Assembly (NCBI GenBank): GCA_965215225.1
Contig: OZ244039.1
Span: 1,550,001-1,614,000, forward strand
Origin: G965215225 sp965215225
GTDB lineage: Bacteria > Pseudomonadota > Gammaproteobacteria > CBDBNL01 > JAAOII01
Direction of reading: 5' to 3'
DNA: 64,000 bases
Under the pieces are notes generated by a model, which ran no database searches, was not told the origin of the DNA, and saw nothing but the letters and a program-made list of their open reading frames with translations. Below, piece by piece: positions 1 through 8,600 of this stretch; position 1 is the first letter of the stretch; every line of letters begins with the position of its first letter. Both the position numbers and the translations under genes were made by a program.

Positions 1-1543
1 CAACAAGCGGGCAATTATCCACACCATCCAAAACCCCATCATTATCGTCATCCTCATCGCAAGCATCCCCTCCATCCTTAGCCTCATCGGTATTATTCTG
101 CTGTGGATTGACAACAAGCGGGCAATTATCCATATCATCCAAAATCTCATCATTGTCGTCATCCTCATCGCAAGCATCCCCGCCATCCTCAGCCTCATCG
201 GTATTATTCTGCTGTGGATTGATAATAAGCGGACAATTATCCACATCATCCAAAGCCCCATCATTATCGCAATCCGCTAATAGCGAACAGCTCTTTCCAG
301 CTAGATTATTCTGCTGCTCTATCACATCAGTATCATCCAAACCATCATTGTCATCATCCTCATCGCAAGCATCCCCTCCATCCTCAGCGCCATCGGTATT
401 ATTCTGTTGTGGATTCACAACAAGCGGGCAATTATCCACATCATCCAAAGCCCCATCATTATCGCAATCCGCTAACAGCGAACAGCTCTTTCCAGCTAGA
501 TTCTTCTGCTGCTCTATCACATCAGTATCATCCAAGCCGTCATTGTCATCATCCTCATCGCAGGCATCCCCTCCATCTTTAGCGCCATCGGTATTATTCT
601 GTTGTGGATTGACAATAAGCGGACAATTATCCTCATCATCCAAAGCCCCATCACCATCACAATCCGCTAACCGCGAACAGCTCTTTCCAGCTGAATTCCT
701 CTGCTGCTCTATCGTATTATTATCATCCAAGCCGTCATTGTCATCATCCTCATCGCAAGCATCCCCTCCATCCTCAGCGCCATCAGTATTATTCTGTTGT
801 GGATTCACAACAAGCGGGCAATTATCCACATCATCTAAAGCCCCATCCTCATCGCAATCCGCTAACCGCGAACAGCTCTTTCCAGCTGAATTTCTCTGCT
901 GCTCTATCACATCAGTATCATCCAAGCCATCATTATCGTCATCCTCATCGCAAGCATCCCCGCCATCCTCAGCCTCATCGGTATTATTCTGCTGTGGATT
1001 GACAACAAGCGGGCAATTATCCACATCATCTAAAGCCCCATCATTATCGTCATCCGCATCCGCACTATCCGCCCGACCATCGCCATCTGTATTCAGACCT
1101 GGTCGAATACCCCTGTTGTTGTGGTCCTCATCATTCTCATCCCAAATAAAAATTATCCTCACCTCCTCCTTTCTTCCATCATCAAAAGTGCCCCTAATCA
1201 AAAAGGTATAATTAGATTGATCATCAAGCCTCGTAAAATTATAGTTGTCTCTACTAAATGCGGCAATGGGAACAACCTGCCATATTAGCTCATTGTCATT
1301 AGTTGCTGTGATGTTCAAAGAAACCAAATCGCCAAAATCCGATTGATTGCCTATTTGAAAACCACCGCTTATGGGAGCAAAAGTGAGTTCCACCTCAAAA
1401 GCTCTGGGGGAACTAGGAGGGTCAGCATCCGAACTGCTTCCGTCCCCGCCAGCACAGGCAGCAAGAACCAAGAAGCTGACTCCAACTAAGAAGGAAAGAA
1501 GTCCCCGCCTCAAGCTAGCTAAAATAAAGCGGCACAAGCACAT
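1..1543 (-). CDS. Surface lipoprotein with Ca-binding TSP3-like repeats (paralogue A, 3' end outside window)
   Basis: The minus-strand frame is open from about 1543 to the window edge, so the C-terminus is missing. From the ATG at 1543 the protein has a hydrophobic signal peptide ending in the lipobox LAAC followed by GGDG, so lipidation and outer-membrane or surface location are expected. Next comes the family's N-terminal region (LTFAPISGGFQIGNQSDFGD), then long aspartate-rich repeats of the type DxDxDGxxD with cysteines (for example ADCDEDGALDDVDNCPLVV), which resemble thrombospondin type 3 Ca-binding repeats. About five near-identical blocks of roughly 150-190 bp are visible between 60 and 1060. 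The start is uncertain: no clear Shine-Dalgarno precedes ATG 1543, and a TTG at 1513 lies nearer the signal peptide. A -10 box at 1635-1640 is followed by an ATG that is out of frame with this gene and soon meets a stop, so this copy may be silenced. The GLUG region is presumably outside the window. Confidence 0.75.
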   Translation of the reverse strand, partial: MCLCRFILASLRRGLLSFLVGVSFLVLAACAGGDGSSSDADPPSSPRAFEVELTFAPISGGFQIGNQSDFGDLVSLNITATNDNELIWQVVPIAAFSRDNYNFTRLDDQSNYTFLIRGTFDDGRKEEVRIIFIWDENDEDHNNRGIRPGLNTDGDGRADSADADDDNDGALDDVDNCPLVVNPQQNNTDEAEDGGDACDEDDDNDGLDDTDVIEQQRNSAGKSCSRLADCDEDGALDDVDNCPLVVNPQQNNTDGAEDGGDACDEDDDNDGLDDNNTIEQQRNSAGKSCSRLADCDGDGALDDEDNCPLIVNPQQNNTDGAKDGGDACDEDDDNDGLDDTDVIEQQKNLAGKSCSLLADCDNDGALDDVDNCPLVVNPQQNNTDGAEDGGDACDEDDDNDGLDDTDVIEQQNNLAGKSCSLLADCDNDGALDDVDNCPLIINPQQNNTDEAEDGGDACDEDDDNDEILDDMDNCPLVVNPQQNNTDEAKDGGDACDEDDDNDGVLDGVDNCPLV

Positions 1544-1904
1544 AAGATAAAAGCGACGCGCAACCAGAGAAACGAAAGCAAGTGAATACCATAGAAGAAA
1601 CCCGCTAAAAGACAGAAAGATTTAACCTATCCATATTATATCATTTGGATATCACTTCTTAGTCCTATTATTCTATCTCTTTATCGTCTAGCTCATAAAG
1701 CAAGACTTGAGCTCAAAAGCCCGAATGACTGAAGCTTGATTCTGAGTCTGGTCTTTCATCTCATTAGCCTCAATGGTCTAATAGAAACCAGCTATTCGTT
1801 TGGTAGAGAAGATGCGCGAAGCAGACTTGTCTAAACAAGTCTAGTTGGGATTTACCACCCCCGTTCAAAAATCACCAGCTACGCCATTGGGTTGTGGCTG
1901 AGGG
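1544..1904. other. Intergenic stretch with remnant of a lipoprotein 3' end
   Basis: I see no gene here. Around 1870-1895 the bases match the conserved 3' coding part of the lipoprotein family (CCAGCTACGCCATT, coding for the EWRSWW region on the minus strand), directly before the tandem array begins. The same remnant occurs before the arrays at 5.58 and 15.29 kb, so it belongs to a shared cassette boundary. Confidence 0.5.
1635..1640 (-). promoter_or_regulatory. Predicted -10 box of lipoprotein paralogue A
   Basis: TATAAT reads on the minus strand and is followed almost at once by ATG (cat at 1632-1634). The next bases (AATCTTTCTGTCTTTT) resemble the leader of the lipoprotein at 48.6-50.8 kb, which has the same TATAAT arrangement. 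The ATG here is not in the lipoprotein frame. Confidence 0.4.
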
Positions 1905-2690
1905 GACAAATCAAAGCAAGTAGTCAGTTGTCAGTTTATTAAGGAAGGAAGCTGAGGAGCTAAATCAAAGCAAGTTGTTAGCTGTCAGTTTATTAAGGAG
2001 GGAAGCTGAGGGGACAAATCAAAGCAAGTTATCAGTTGTCGGTTTATTAAGGAAGGAAGCTGAGGGACAAATTAAAGCAAGTCGTCAGTAGTCAGTTTAT
2101 TAAGGAAGGAAGCTGAGGGACAAATTAAAGCAAGTCGTCAGTAGTCAGTGTATTAAAGGAAGGAAGCTGAGGAGCTAAGTCAAAGCAAGTTGTTAGTAGT
2201 CAGTTTATTAAGGAAGGAAGCTGAGGGGCTAAATCAAAGCAAGTTGTTAGTTGTCAGTTTATTAAGGAAGGAAACTGAGGGACAAATCAAAGCAAGTTGT
2301 CAGTAGTCAGTTTATTAAGGAAGGAAGCTGAGGAGATGAATCAAAGCAAATTGTCAGTTGTCGATTTATTAAGGAAGGAAGCTGAGGAGATGAATCAAAG
2401 CAAATTGTCAGTTGTCGATTTATTAAGGAAGGAAGCTGAGGGACTAGGTCAAAGCAAGTTGTTAGCTGTCAGTTTATTGAAGGAGGGAAGCTGAGAGGCT
2501 AAATCAAAGCAAGTTGTTAGCTGTCAGTTTATTAAGGAAGGAAGCTGAGGGACTAAGTCAAAGCAAGTTGTTAGCTGTCAGTTTATTAAGGAGGGAAGCT
2601 GAGGAGCTAAATCAAAGCAAGTTGTCAGTTGTCAGTTTATCAAGGAAGGAAGCTGAGGGACTAAATCAAAGCAAGTTGTCAATCTAAGGA
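1905..2690. repeat. Tandem array, about 15 units of 53-55 bp
   Basis: The core CAAAGCAAG recurs at 1912, 1966, 2020, 2073, 2126, 2181, 2235, 2288, 2342, 2396, 2450, 2505, 2559, 2613 and 2667, so the usual period is 54 bp. Each unit reads roughly CTGAGGGACTAAATCAAAGC, AAGTTGTCAGTTGTCAGTTT, ATTAAGGAAGGAAG. Units abut with no unique spacers. The last units run into the 3' end of the lipoprotein gene at 2679: its final codons LLPSL are written by CTTCCCTCCTTA and its stop lies in the unit. The array thus looks like reiteration of the gene's own 3' end. Since 54 is divisible by three, stretches remain open by chance. Confidence 0.9.
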
Positions 2691-4853
2691 GGGAAGTAAA
2701 TCGTCTAAACGGGTCTGGTTTAGTTGGGGTTTGGCAGGCATCCCCTCCAAAGACCACCAATCACGCCATTCATCAGGAGCTAGCGGAGTGCAGCGAATGG
2801 CGGGATACTCACTTGAAGTGCCGAAGTCCCAGATGAGATTGTCACTGTTTTGTTCAGCTGTCTCAATGGTCCCACTATTATCCCTATCACACCAGACCGC
2901 CAATGGCTCGTTATTCCCATCTACATCTTGATCGTCCCAAGTGTCATAAATCGTCCCGGTATAGTCAGTTGGCGTCTGAAGATCACTAGTCGTCTTGGCT
3001 TGACCATAGTTGCCACTAGTGACATCACTAGTCTCACTGTCCCAATAAGAAGATTTTCCAGTTCCGCTTCCATCCCCAACCAGCATAGCAGTATTACTGC
3101 CTGAGACCACATAAGAATAAACAATCCGACTATCAGAGCCAAGCCTTCCTGCCAGACCGCCTACATTAGTATTCCCGCTCACCTCACCCACCACAACCGA
3201 AGAAGAGAAAATCCGAGCACTAGTTTTACCATCCCCCACCAAACCGCCTACATACTGACCAGTCCCGCTCACCTCACCCACCACAACCGAAGAAGAAACA
3301 ATCTGAGCCACCCCAACTTCTATACCACCTCCCACTAAACCGCCTACATTATCATTCCCGCTCACCTCACCCACCACAGCCGAAGAAGAAAATATCCGAG
3401 TCAATTGACCACCTCCCACTAAACCGCCTACATTATCATTCCCGCTCACCTCACCCACCACAGCCGAAGAAGAAAATATCCGAGTCAATTGACCATCCCC
3501 TACCAAACCGCCAACAGCATTATTCCCGCTCACCTCACCCACCACAACCGAAGAATAAATTATCCGAGTAGAGTTGCTCCACCCCGCCAGACCACCTACC
3601 TGATCATTTCCGCCCATATTATTTACCACAACGAAAGAAGCAACTATTGAACCATTGAAATTAAACCCCACCAGACCTCCTACCCTGTTTCTGCCTATCA
3701 CTGACTCAGCATAAAGAGTAAGATTACGAATCGTCGCGTCGGTAGTTATATGGCCAAACAAACCCAGACAATCCTCGGCTGAACGGCTAATGTTTAAATC
3801 ACTAATCGTCCAGCCATTGCCTTCAAAAGTCGTCTTAAAAGGAGCCCCTTGACATCTATCTTTAGAAGTATCTGTATCATGACCCAAGGGCTGCCAGCCT
3901 TCGCCTTGACTATAAGCGGCAAGACTTATATTCGCAACTAGTTCATAACCAGCACAAGAAGTGGTAGTATTACCATCACCACAGCCAGTGGTGTTGAGCT
4001 CCCCACCCTCTAATAACCTACGCCCATCGCCCCTCAAAGCATGCCTCACCGCATCTAATTCCGCCGCCGTCCTTATCTCTATTAACCCATCGCCATCATC
4101 ATCTATGTCCGCTCCATCCGTTGAATTATCATTATCATCATCCATATCCTCACCTGCATCTCGGCAACCATCCATATCATTGTCGGTCGATGGGTTGCTC
4201 GTCCAACCTGTCTCCCCAACACGACACTGATCTGAATCATCACCTACCCCATCATTATCGTCATCCCTATCCTCCCCATCATCCCGGCAACCATCTCCAT
4301 CATTGTCGGTCGATGGGTTGCTCATCCAGCTTGTCTCGCCAGCAGAACAGTCGTCTCCCTCATTATCAATGCCATCTCCATCTATGTCATCATCCACACT
4401 ATCCGCTCGCCCATCGCCATCCCTATTGGCTCCCGGCCGAATACCACCGCTTCTGTGATCTGCCTTATTTTCTTCCCAAACAAAAACTATCTTCACCTCC
4501 TGCTCCCCTCCATCACTAAGAGTCCCTATAATCTGAAACCTCCAATCAGACTGGTCGCCTAGCCCGGTAAAGTTATAATAGCCTTTATCAATAAACTCGT
4601 CTATGTTGATATTTTGCTCTTCTACCTCACTTCCACTGGTTGCCGTGATGTTCAAAGAAACCATATCGCCAAAGTCCGATTGGTTGCTTATGACAAAACC
4701 ATTCGCTATAGGAGCAAAAGTGAGATCCACCTCTAAAGAATTAGGATCTCCGCTCCCGCCATTTCCTCCTGCCGAATCACTGCTTCCTCCGCCAGCACAA
4801 GCAGTAAGAATTAGAAAGCCAGCCGCAATCAAAAAGGAAAGAATACCCCGCAT
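2679..4853 (-). CDS. Surface lipoprotein with TSP3-like and GLUG repeats (paralogue B)
   Basis: The start is ATG 4853, or GTG 4856 just before it; it overlaps the stop of the leader ORF as TGATG. The signal peptide MRGILSFLIAAGFLILTAC ends in a clear lipobox (LTAC), followed by a Gly/Ser spacer. Residues about 40-125 form the family's N-terminal domain. Residues about 140-250 carry DxDGDG Ca-binding repeats with paired cysteines. After GLIEI and a CAGYELVANISL segment come about seven or eight GLUG-motif repeats (VGGLVG, about 23-27 residues each), expected to form a beta-helix as in adhesins and IgA-protease N-termini. The C-terminal part is the family's conserved WCDRDNSG, EYPAIRC, EWRDWWSLEG domain. 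Function is not known; a Ca-stabilised surface adhesin is an inference. Expression may depend on a 17-nt homopolymer just upstream. The gene is followed by a 54-bp array. Confidence 0.85.
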   Translation of the reverse strand: MRGILSFLIAAGFLILTACAGGGSSDSAGGNGGSGDPNSLEVDLTFAPIANGFVISNQSDFGDMVSLNITATSGSEVEEQNINIDEFIDKGYYNFTGLGDQSDWRFQIIGTLSDGGEQEVKIVFVWEENKADHRSGGIRPGANRDGDGRADSVDDDIDGDGIDNEGDDCSAGETSWMSNPSTDNDGDGCRDDGEDRDDDNDGVGDDSDQCRVGETGWTSNPSTDNDMDGCRDAGEDMDDDNDNSTDGADIDDDGDGLIEIRTAAELDAVRHALRGDGRRLLEGGELNTTGCGDGNTTTSCAGYELVANISLAAYSQGEGWQPLGHDTDTSKDRCQGAPFKTTFEGNGWTISDLNISRSAEDCLGLFGHITTDATIRNLTLYAESVIGRNRVGGLVGFNFNGSIVASFVVVNNMGGNDQVGGLAGWSNSTRIIYSSVVVGEVSGNNAVGGLVGDGQLTRIFSSSAVVGEVSGNDNVGGLVGGGQLTRIFSSSAVVGEVSGNDNVGGLVGGGIEVGVAQIVSSSVVVGEVSGTGQYVGGLVGDGKTSARIFSSSVVVGEVSGNTNVGGLAGRLGSDSRIVYSYVVSGSNTAMLVGDGSGTGKSSYWDSETSDVTSGNYGQAKTTSDLQTPTDYTGTIYDTWDDQDVDGNNEPLAVWCDRDNSGTIETAEQNSDNLIWDFGTSSEYPAIRCTPLAPDEWRDWWSLEGMPAKPQLNQTRLDDLLPSLD

Positions 4854-5137
4854 CACGCCAGATAAAGTGGGGGGGGGGGGGGGGGCTTATGGGGAGGCTT
4901 GGGGGAATTAGAAGCCAAGAAGCCTTTCACTTTCCCATAAAGAAATAAGGATGAGGCACACAAGGGCAGCATAGAGGAGGGATGATTTGAATATGGAGGA
5001 CTAATATATAAAGGAGTAATATTGGCAAGGCGGAACCTAGCCAATAACAAAAAAGATAGCCGCCTTAGCATAGCTAAAAATTCATAAAGAAATGTTTTAC
5101 TCATATTCATTAATAATAGAGGTAGAAGCTGTTTCAT
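4853..5137 (-). CDS. Leader ORF ahead of lipoprotein B
   Basis: This ORF has 94 codons. It starts at ATG 5137 behind the Shine-Dalgarno-like GGAATGAAAT and 34 nt from a TATAAT box. It begins MKQLLPLLLMNMSKTFLYEF and matches the first 80 residues or so of the two neighbouring lipoprotein reading frames (15002 and 18012), where it is fused in frame. Here a run of 17 C on the coding strand gives PPPPPP and shifts the frame, so the ORF ends with TGA overlapping the lipoprotein ATG. Translational coupling is possible. A tract one base longer or shorter would change the relation between the two frames. Whether the peptide has its own function is unknown. Confidence 0.5.
   Translation of the reverse strand: MKQLLPLLLMNMSKTFLYEFLAMLRRLSFLLLARFRLANITPLYISPPYSNHPSSMLPLCASSLFLYGKVKGFLASNSPKPPHKPPPPPPLYLA
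4869..4885. repeat. Homopolymer of 17 G (17 C on coding strand), candidate phase-variation tract
   Basis: An uninterrupted run of 17 G lies 13 bases from the lipoprotein start, inside the leader ORF. Such tracts slip during replication, and in many host-associated bacteria they act as contingency switches. With 17 bases the leader reads into the TGATG overlap; with 16 or 18 its frame would change. A run this long is also prone to sequencing and assembly error, so its true length is uncertain. Confidence 0.85.
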
Positions 5138-5170
5138 ATTTCATTCCATGTTTCATTAATTAAAGATTTC

Positions 5171-5176
5171 ATTATA
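5171..5176 (-). promoter_or_regulatory. Predicted -10 box of the leader/lipoprotein B unit
   Basis: TATAAT on the minus strand stands 33 nt upstream of the leader ATG at 5137. The same box at a similar distance precedes the paralogues at 15.0 kb (TACAAT) and 18.0 kb (TATAAT), followed in each by TTAATTAAT-like sequence and GGA(A/G)TGAAATATG. Confidence 0.55.
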
Positions 5177-5203
5177 TCGCCTTAATATCACTTTAATATC
5201 TTT

Positions 5204-5416
5204 GGGACTTATATCGCATCTTCCACAAATCCATAAATCCCCTTATTTCACTCTCTTTTTGATAAGCGTCTGTAAAAAATCTGTGAAGCGGTTAAACTTC
5301 GTTTCCTCTATTAGCGGAAGGTCTGACCGTAAATGGTCTCGTTTTTTATGACTTCTTCGCTTCGGGGCTTTCTTTTTCATAATATTCTCTTTCGTGGAAG
5401 ATTGGATATAATTCCC
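5204..5416. mobile_element. MITE with terminal inverted repeats and 8-bp target duplication (213 bp)
   Basis: The ends are inverted repeats: GGGACTTATATCGCATCTTC at left, GGATATAATTCCC at right, with matching CCACAAA-type bases inside. The element is flanked by perfect 8-bp direct repeats ATATCTTT (5196-5203 and 5417-5424), good evidence of transposition. Related copies lie at 29442-30721 (split by an IS30) and 50856-51015 (160 bp), with a fragment near 32514-32593. An 8-bp duplication occurs in families such as IS1595 and ISAs1, but no transposase is present, so the helper is not identified. Confidence 0.9.
5243..5380 (-). CDS. Small basic ORF inside the MITE (45 aa)
   Basis: A complete 45-codon frame runs from ATG 5380 to TAA 5243-5245. 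It begins MKKKAPKRRSHKKRDHLRSD and ends FLQTLIKKRVK, so it is very basic at its N-terminus and could bind nucleic acid. It fills most of the element between the inverted repeats. The related element at 50.9 kb keeps the first codons (MKKKVPKRS) but has lost the middle and reads out through the other end. No Shine-Dalgarno is obvious. It could be a chance frame or a relic of a transposase; function is unknown. Confidence 0.35.
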   Translation of the reverse strand: MKKKAPKRRSHKKRDHLRSDLPLIEETKFNRFTDFLQTLIKKRVK

Positions 5417-5424
5417 ATATCTTT

Positions 5425-5615
5425 TTTATATCTTTGTTGGTTATTTCATCTCAACTAGCACAACTAATAAGAGATGAATAGTTAATGCTACCAGAATTAT
5501 AAAAAGAAGGTAGCTCAATTAGCATCAATCTAACACCAATAGAGTTCCAAACCCAACAATCTGTCTGTTATATGGCAGCTACGCCATTGGATTCTAGCTG
5601 AGGGTCTAGTCAAAG
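5425..5615. repeat. Conserved intergenic cassette flank
   Basis: Sequence around 5446-5600 (CTCAACTAGCACAACTAATA, AGAGATGAATAGTTAATG, then GTTATATGGCAGCTACGCCATT) recurs at 15145-15300, and its first part at 18100-18175. It is followed by one unit of the 54-bp repeat type (about 5595-5640) that runs into the 3' end of the giant lipoprotein gene. The lipoprotein genes therefore appear to have been duplicated together with their flanks. I see no gene in it. Confidence 0.6.
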
Positions 5616-8600
5616 CTAGTGGTCAGTTAAGGAAGGAAGTAGACTGTCTAAGCGAGCCCGGTCTAATACGGGTTTGCCCCCAACCAAGGACCACCAATCG
5701 CGCCAGTCGCCAGGGGTGATGGGAGTGCAGCGAATGGCAGGATACTCACTTGAAGTGCCAAAATCCCAAATGCGATTGGCATCGTCTTCTTCATCCGCTT
5801 CAATACTCCCACTATGATCCTTATCACACCAGACCGCCAATGGCACGTCACCATCGTCAAATATATTCGTCTCATCATCCCAACTGGTATAAATAGCTGC
5901 ATAGTCAGTTGGGTTGCGAAGATCCCTAGTGGTCTTCGGGGCACCAAAGTTCCCATTAGAAATCCTACTAGTCTCTCTGTCCCAATAGGAAGCAACTCCA
6001 GTCCCGTCTCCATCCCCTGCTAGCATATTAGTATTACTGCCTGAGACCACATAAGAATAAGCAACCTTGCCAAAGTTAAAGTTTCCTACCAGACCGCCTA
6101 CCGAACCACCCCCCCTCACGTCACCCGCCACAACCGAAGAAGAAATAATCTGAGCATTTTGACCGTCCCCCGCCAGACCGCCTATTGTACTACCCCCAAT
6201 CACTCTACCCGCCACAACCGAAGAAGAAGAAATATTAGCCAAATTACCAGAGCCTAACAGACCACCCACATTATCACGCCCGTGCACCGTATTAACCACA
6301 ACCAAAGAATTAACAATAGCAGTGTTTTGACTATCTCCCACCAGACCGCCTACATCATCATCCCCGTCCACATCACCTATCATAACCGAAGAAAAACCAA
6401 TCCAAGCCTGTCGACCAAACCCCACCAGACCGCCTACATTATTACTAGTCCCGCGCACTTCGGCTGCCTTTACCGAAGAATTAACAATCCGAGCATCTTC
6501 GCCCCACCCCACCAGACCGGCTACATTAGCAGACCCTCTCACATTCCCCACCACAGCAGAAGAAGAACCAATCGTGGCATCATCCCCATTCCCCACCAGC
6601 CCACCTATTTTTTCAACCCCATTCATATTACTCACCACAACCGAAGAATTAACAATAGCAGTGTTTTGACCATCCCCCACCAGACCGCCTACATCATTAT
6701 TCCCGTTCACATTACCCACCACAACCGAAGAAAAATCAATCTGAGCACCGCCACCAAATCCCACCAGACCGCCTACATTATTACTAGTCCCACTCACCTC
6801 GGCTGCCTCTACCGAAGAATTAACAATCTCAGAGTCTCGACCATCCCCCACCAGACCGGCTACATTAGCAGACCCACTCACATTCCCCACCACAGCCGAA
6901 GAAGAACTAATCGCGGCATCATCCCCATCCCCCATTAGACCGCCCACATTCTCACCATCCCCGTTCACATTACCCACCATAGCAGAAGAAAAATCAATCT
7001 GAGCATATTCACCATACCCCACCAGACCGCCTACATTATTACCAGTCCCGCTCACCTCGGTTGCCTCTACCGAAGAATTAGCAATATCATTGTTTTTACC
7101 ATCTCCCACCAGACCGCCTACATCATTATCCCCGTTCACATTACCCACCACAACCGAAGAAAAATCAATCTGAGCACCGTCACCAAATCCCACCAGACCG
7201 CCTACATTATTACTAGTCCCGCTCACCTCGCCTGCCTCTACCAAAGAATTAACAATCTCAGAGCGTCGACCATCCCCCACCAGACCGGCTACATTAGCAT
7301 TCCCACTCACATTCTCCACCACAACAGAAGAAGAACTAATCGTGGCATCATCCCCATCCCCCATTAGACCGCCCACATTCTCACCAGCCCCGTTCACTTC
7401 ATCCGCTACAGCAAAAGCATTAACAATCGCAGCTGAGTGACCCCGCCCCACCAGACTGCCGACGAAATCATTGCCTACCACTCGCTCAGCCCGAAGCCTA
7501 AGATTGCGAATTTCTGAATCCGCGGCTATATGACCAAATAATCCCACACAATCCTCAGTCGGACGACTAATGCTTAAACCACTAATCATAAAATCATTGC
7601 CCTCAAAAGTCCCGGCAAAAGGACTATCATCACAGCTTCCTAAGGGTTGCCAGCCTTTGCCGCTATCAGCATCCGCATAGGCTGCAAGACTTATATCCCT
7701 AACCAGCTCATAGCCATTACAGGAACTACAGCTAGGCCCTCTGCCATCCAATTGATGACGAACTGCATCTAACTGTGCCGCCGTAGCTATCTCTATCAAC
7801 CCATCACCATCAGCATCTATTTCTTCATCGACATCACGGCAACCATCCCCATCAGCATCATTAAAAGAATCGCTTGTCCAGCCCGTCGCCCCAATAGGAC
7901 ATTGGTCTGAATTATCATTTACCCCATCATTATCGTCATCGGTATCCTCAACAGTATCACGGCAACCATCGCCATCATTATCGGTAAAAGCACCACTTAG
8001 CCAGCCTGTCACCCCAGTAGGACATTGGTCTGAATTATCATTTACCCCATCATTATCACTATCTCCGTCCTCAACGAAAGTAAGTAACCTGGCTAAACGG
8101 GTTCGGTTTAGAGCGGGACCACCACTTCCATCCAAAGACCACCAGCTACGCCATTCGGCCGGAGCGATGGGAGTGCAGTCAATGGCAGGATACTCACTCG
8201 AAGTGCCGAAATCCCAAACGCGATTGTCATCGGTGTCTTCACCTTCTTCAATGATCCCACTATTATCCTTATCACACCAGACCGCCAGTGGCTCGTCAGT
8301 CATCCCATCGCCAAATATATCTGTCTCAGTGTCCCAATCAGCATAAATCCCCCCTTCATCATAACTAGTCGGCATCTGAAGAGCACTGGTGCTCCTACCA
8401 GAACCAATACCAAGCCGGCTGCTGCCAACACCACTCGTCAAACTGTCCCAATAAGAAGCAGCTGCAGCCGTGTCCATATTACTAACTCCAACCAGCATAT
8501 CCGTATTACTGCCCGAAACTACATAAGAATAAGCAACCTTTGCACCGGGGTCTTTACCGGCAAATTCTCCTACCAGACCGCCTAGGTTCATACCGCTCCC

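Noticed and set aside
108..1211. Plus-strand Ser/Pro/Leu-rich frame (367 codons) and similar frames at 13807-14784 and 3961-4519
   Set aside because: They are the reverse complement of the Asp/Gly-rich Ca-binding repeats of the minus-strand lipoproteins; repetitive DNA keeps the opposite strand open.
2297..2494. ORF with an 18-residue repeat (LLRKEAEEMNQSK) in the array, and the similar one at 15324-15527
   Set aside because: A 54-bp period keeps any frame open by chance; other units carry stops or length changes and no ribosome site is seen.
1905..2690. CRISPR-like look of the 54-bp array
   Set aside because: Units abut with no unique spacers, there is no dyad in the unit and no cas gene nearby. 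The same holds for 15301-15735.
6282..6938. Plus-strand His/Arg/Asn-rich frame of 218 codons
   Set aside because: It is the antisense of the GLUG repeat region of the giant lipoprotein, with no signal or ribosome site.
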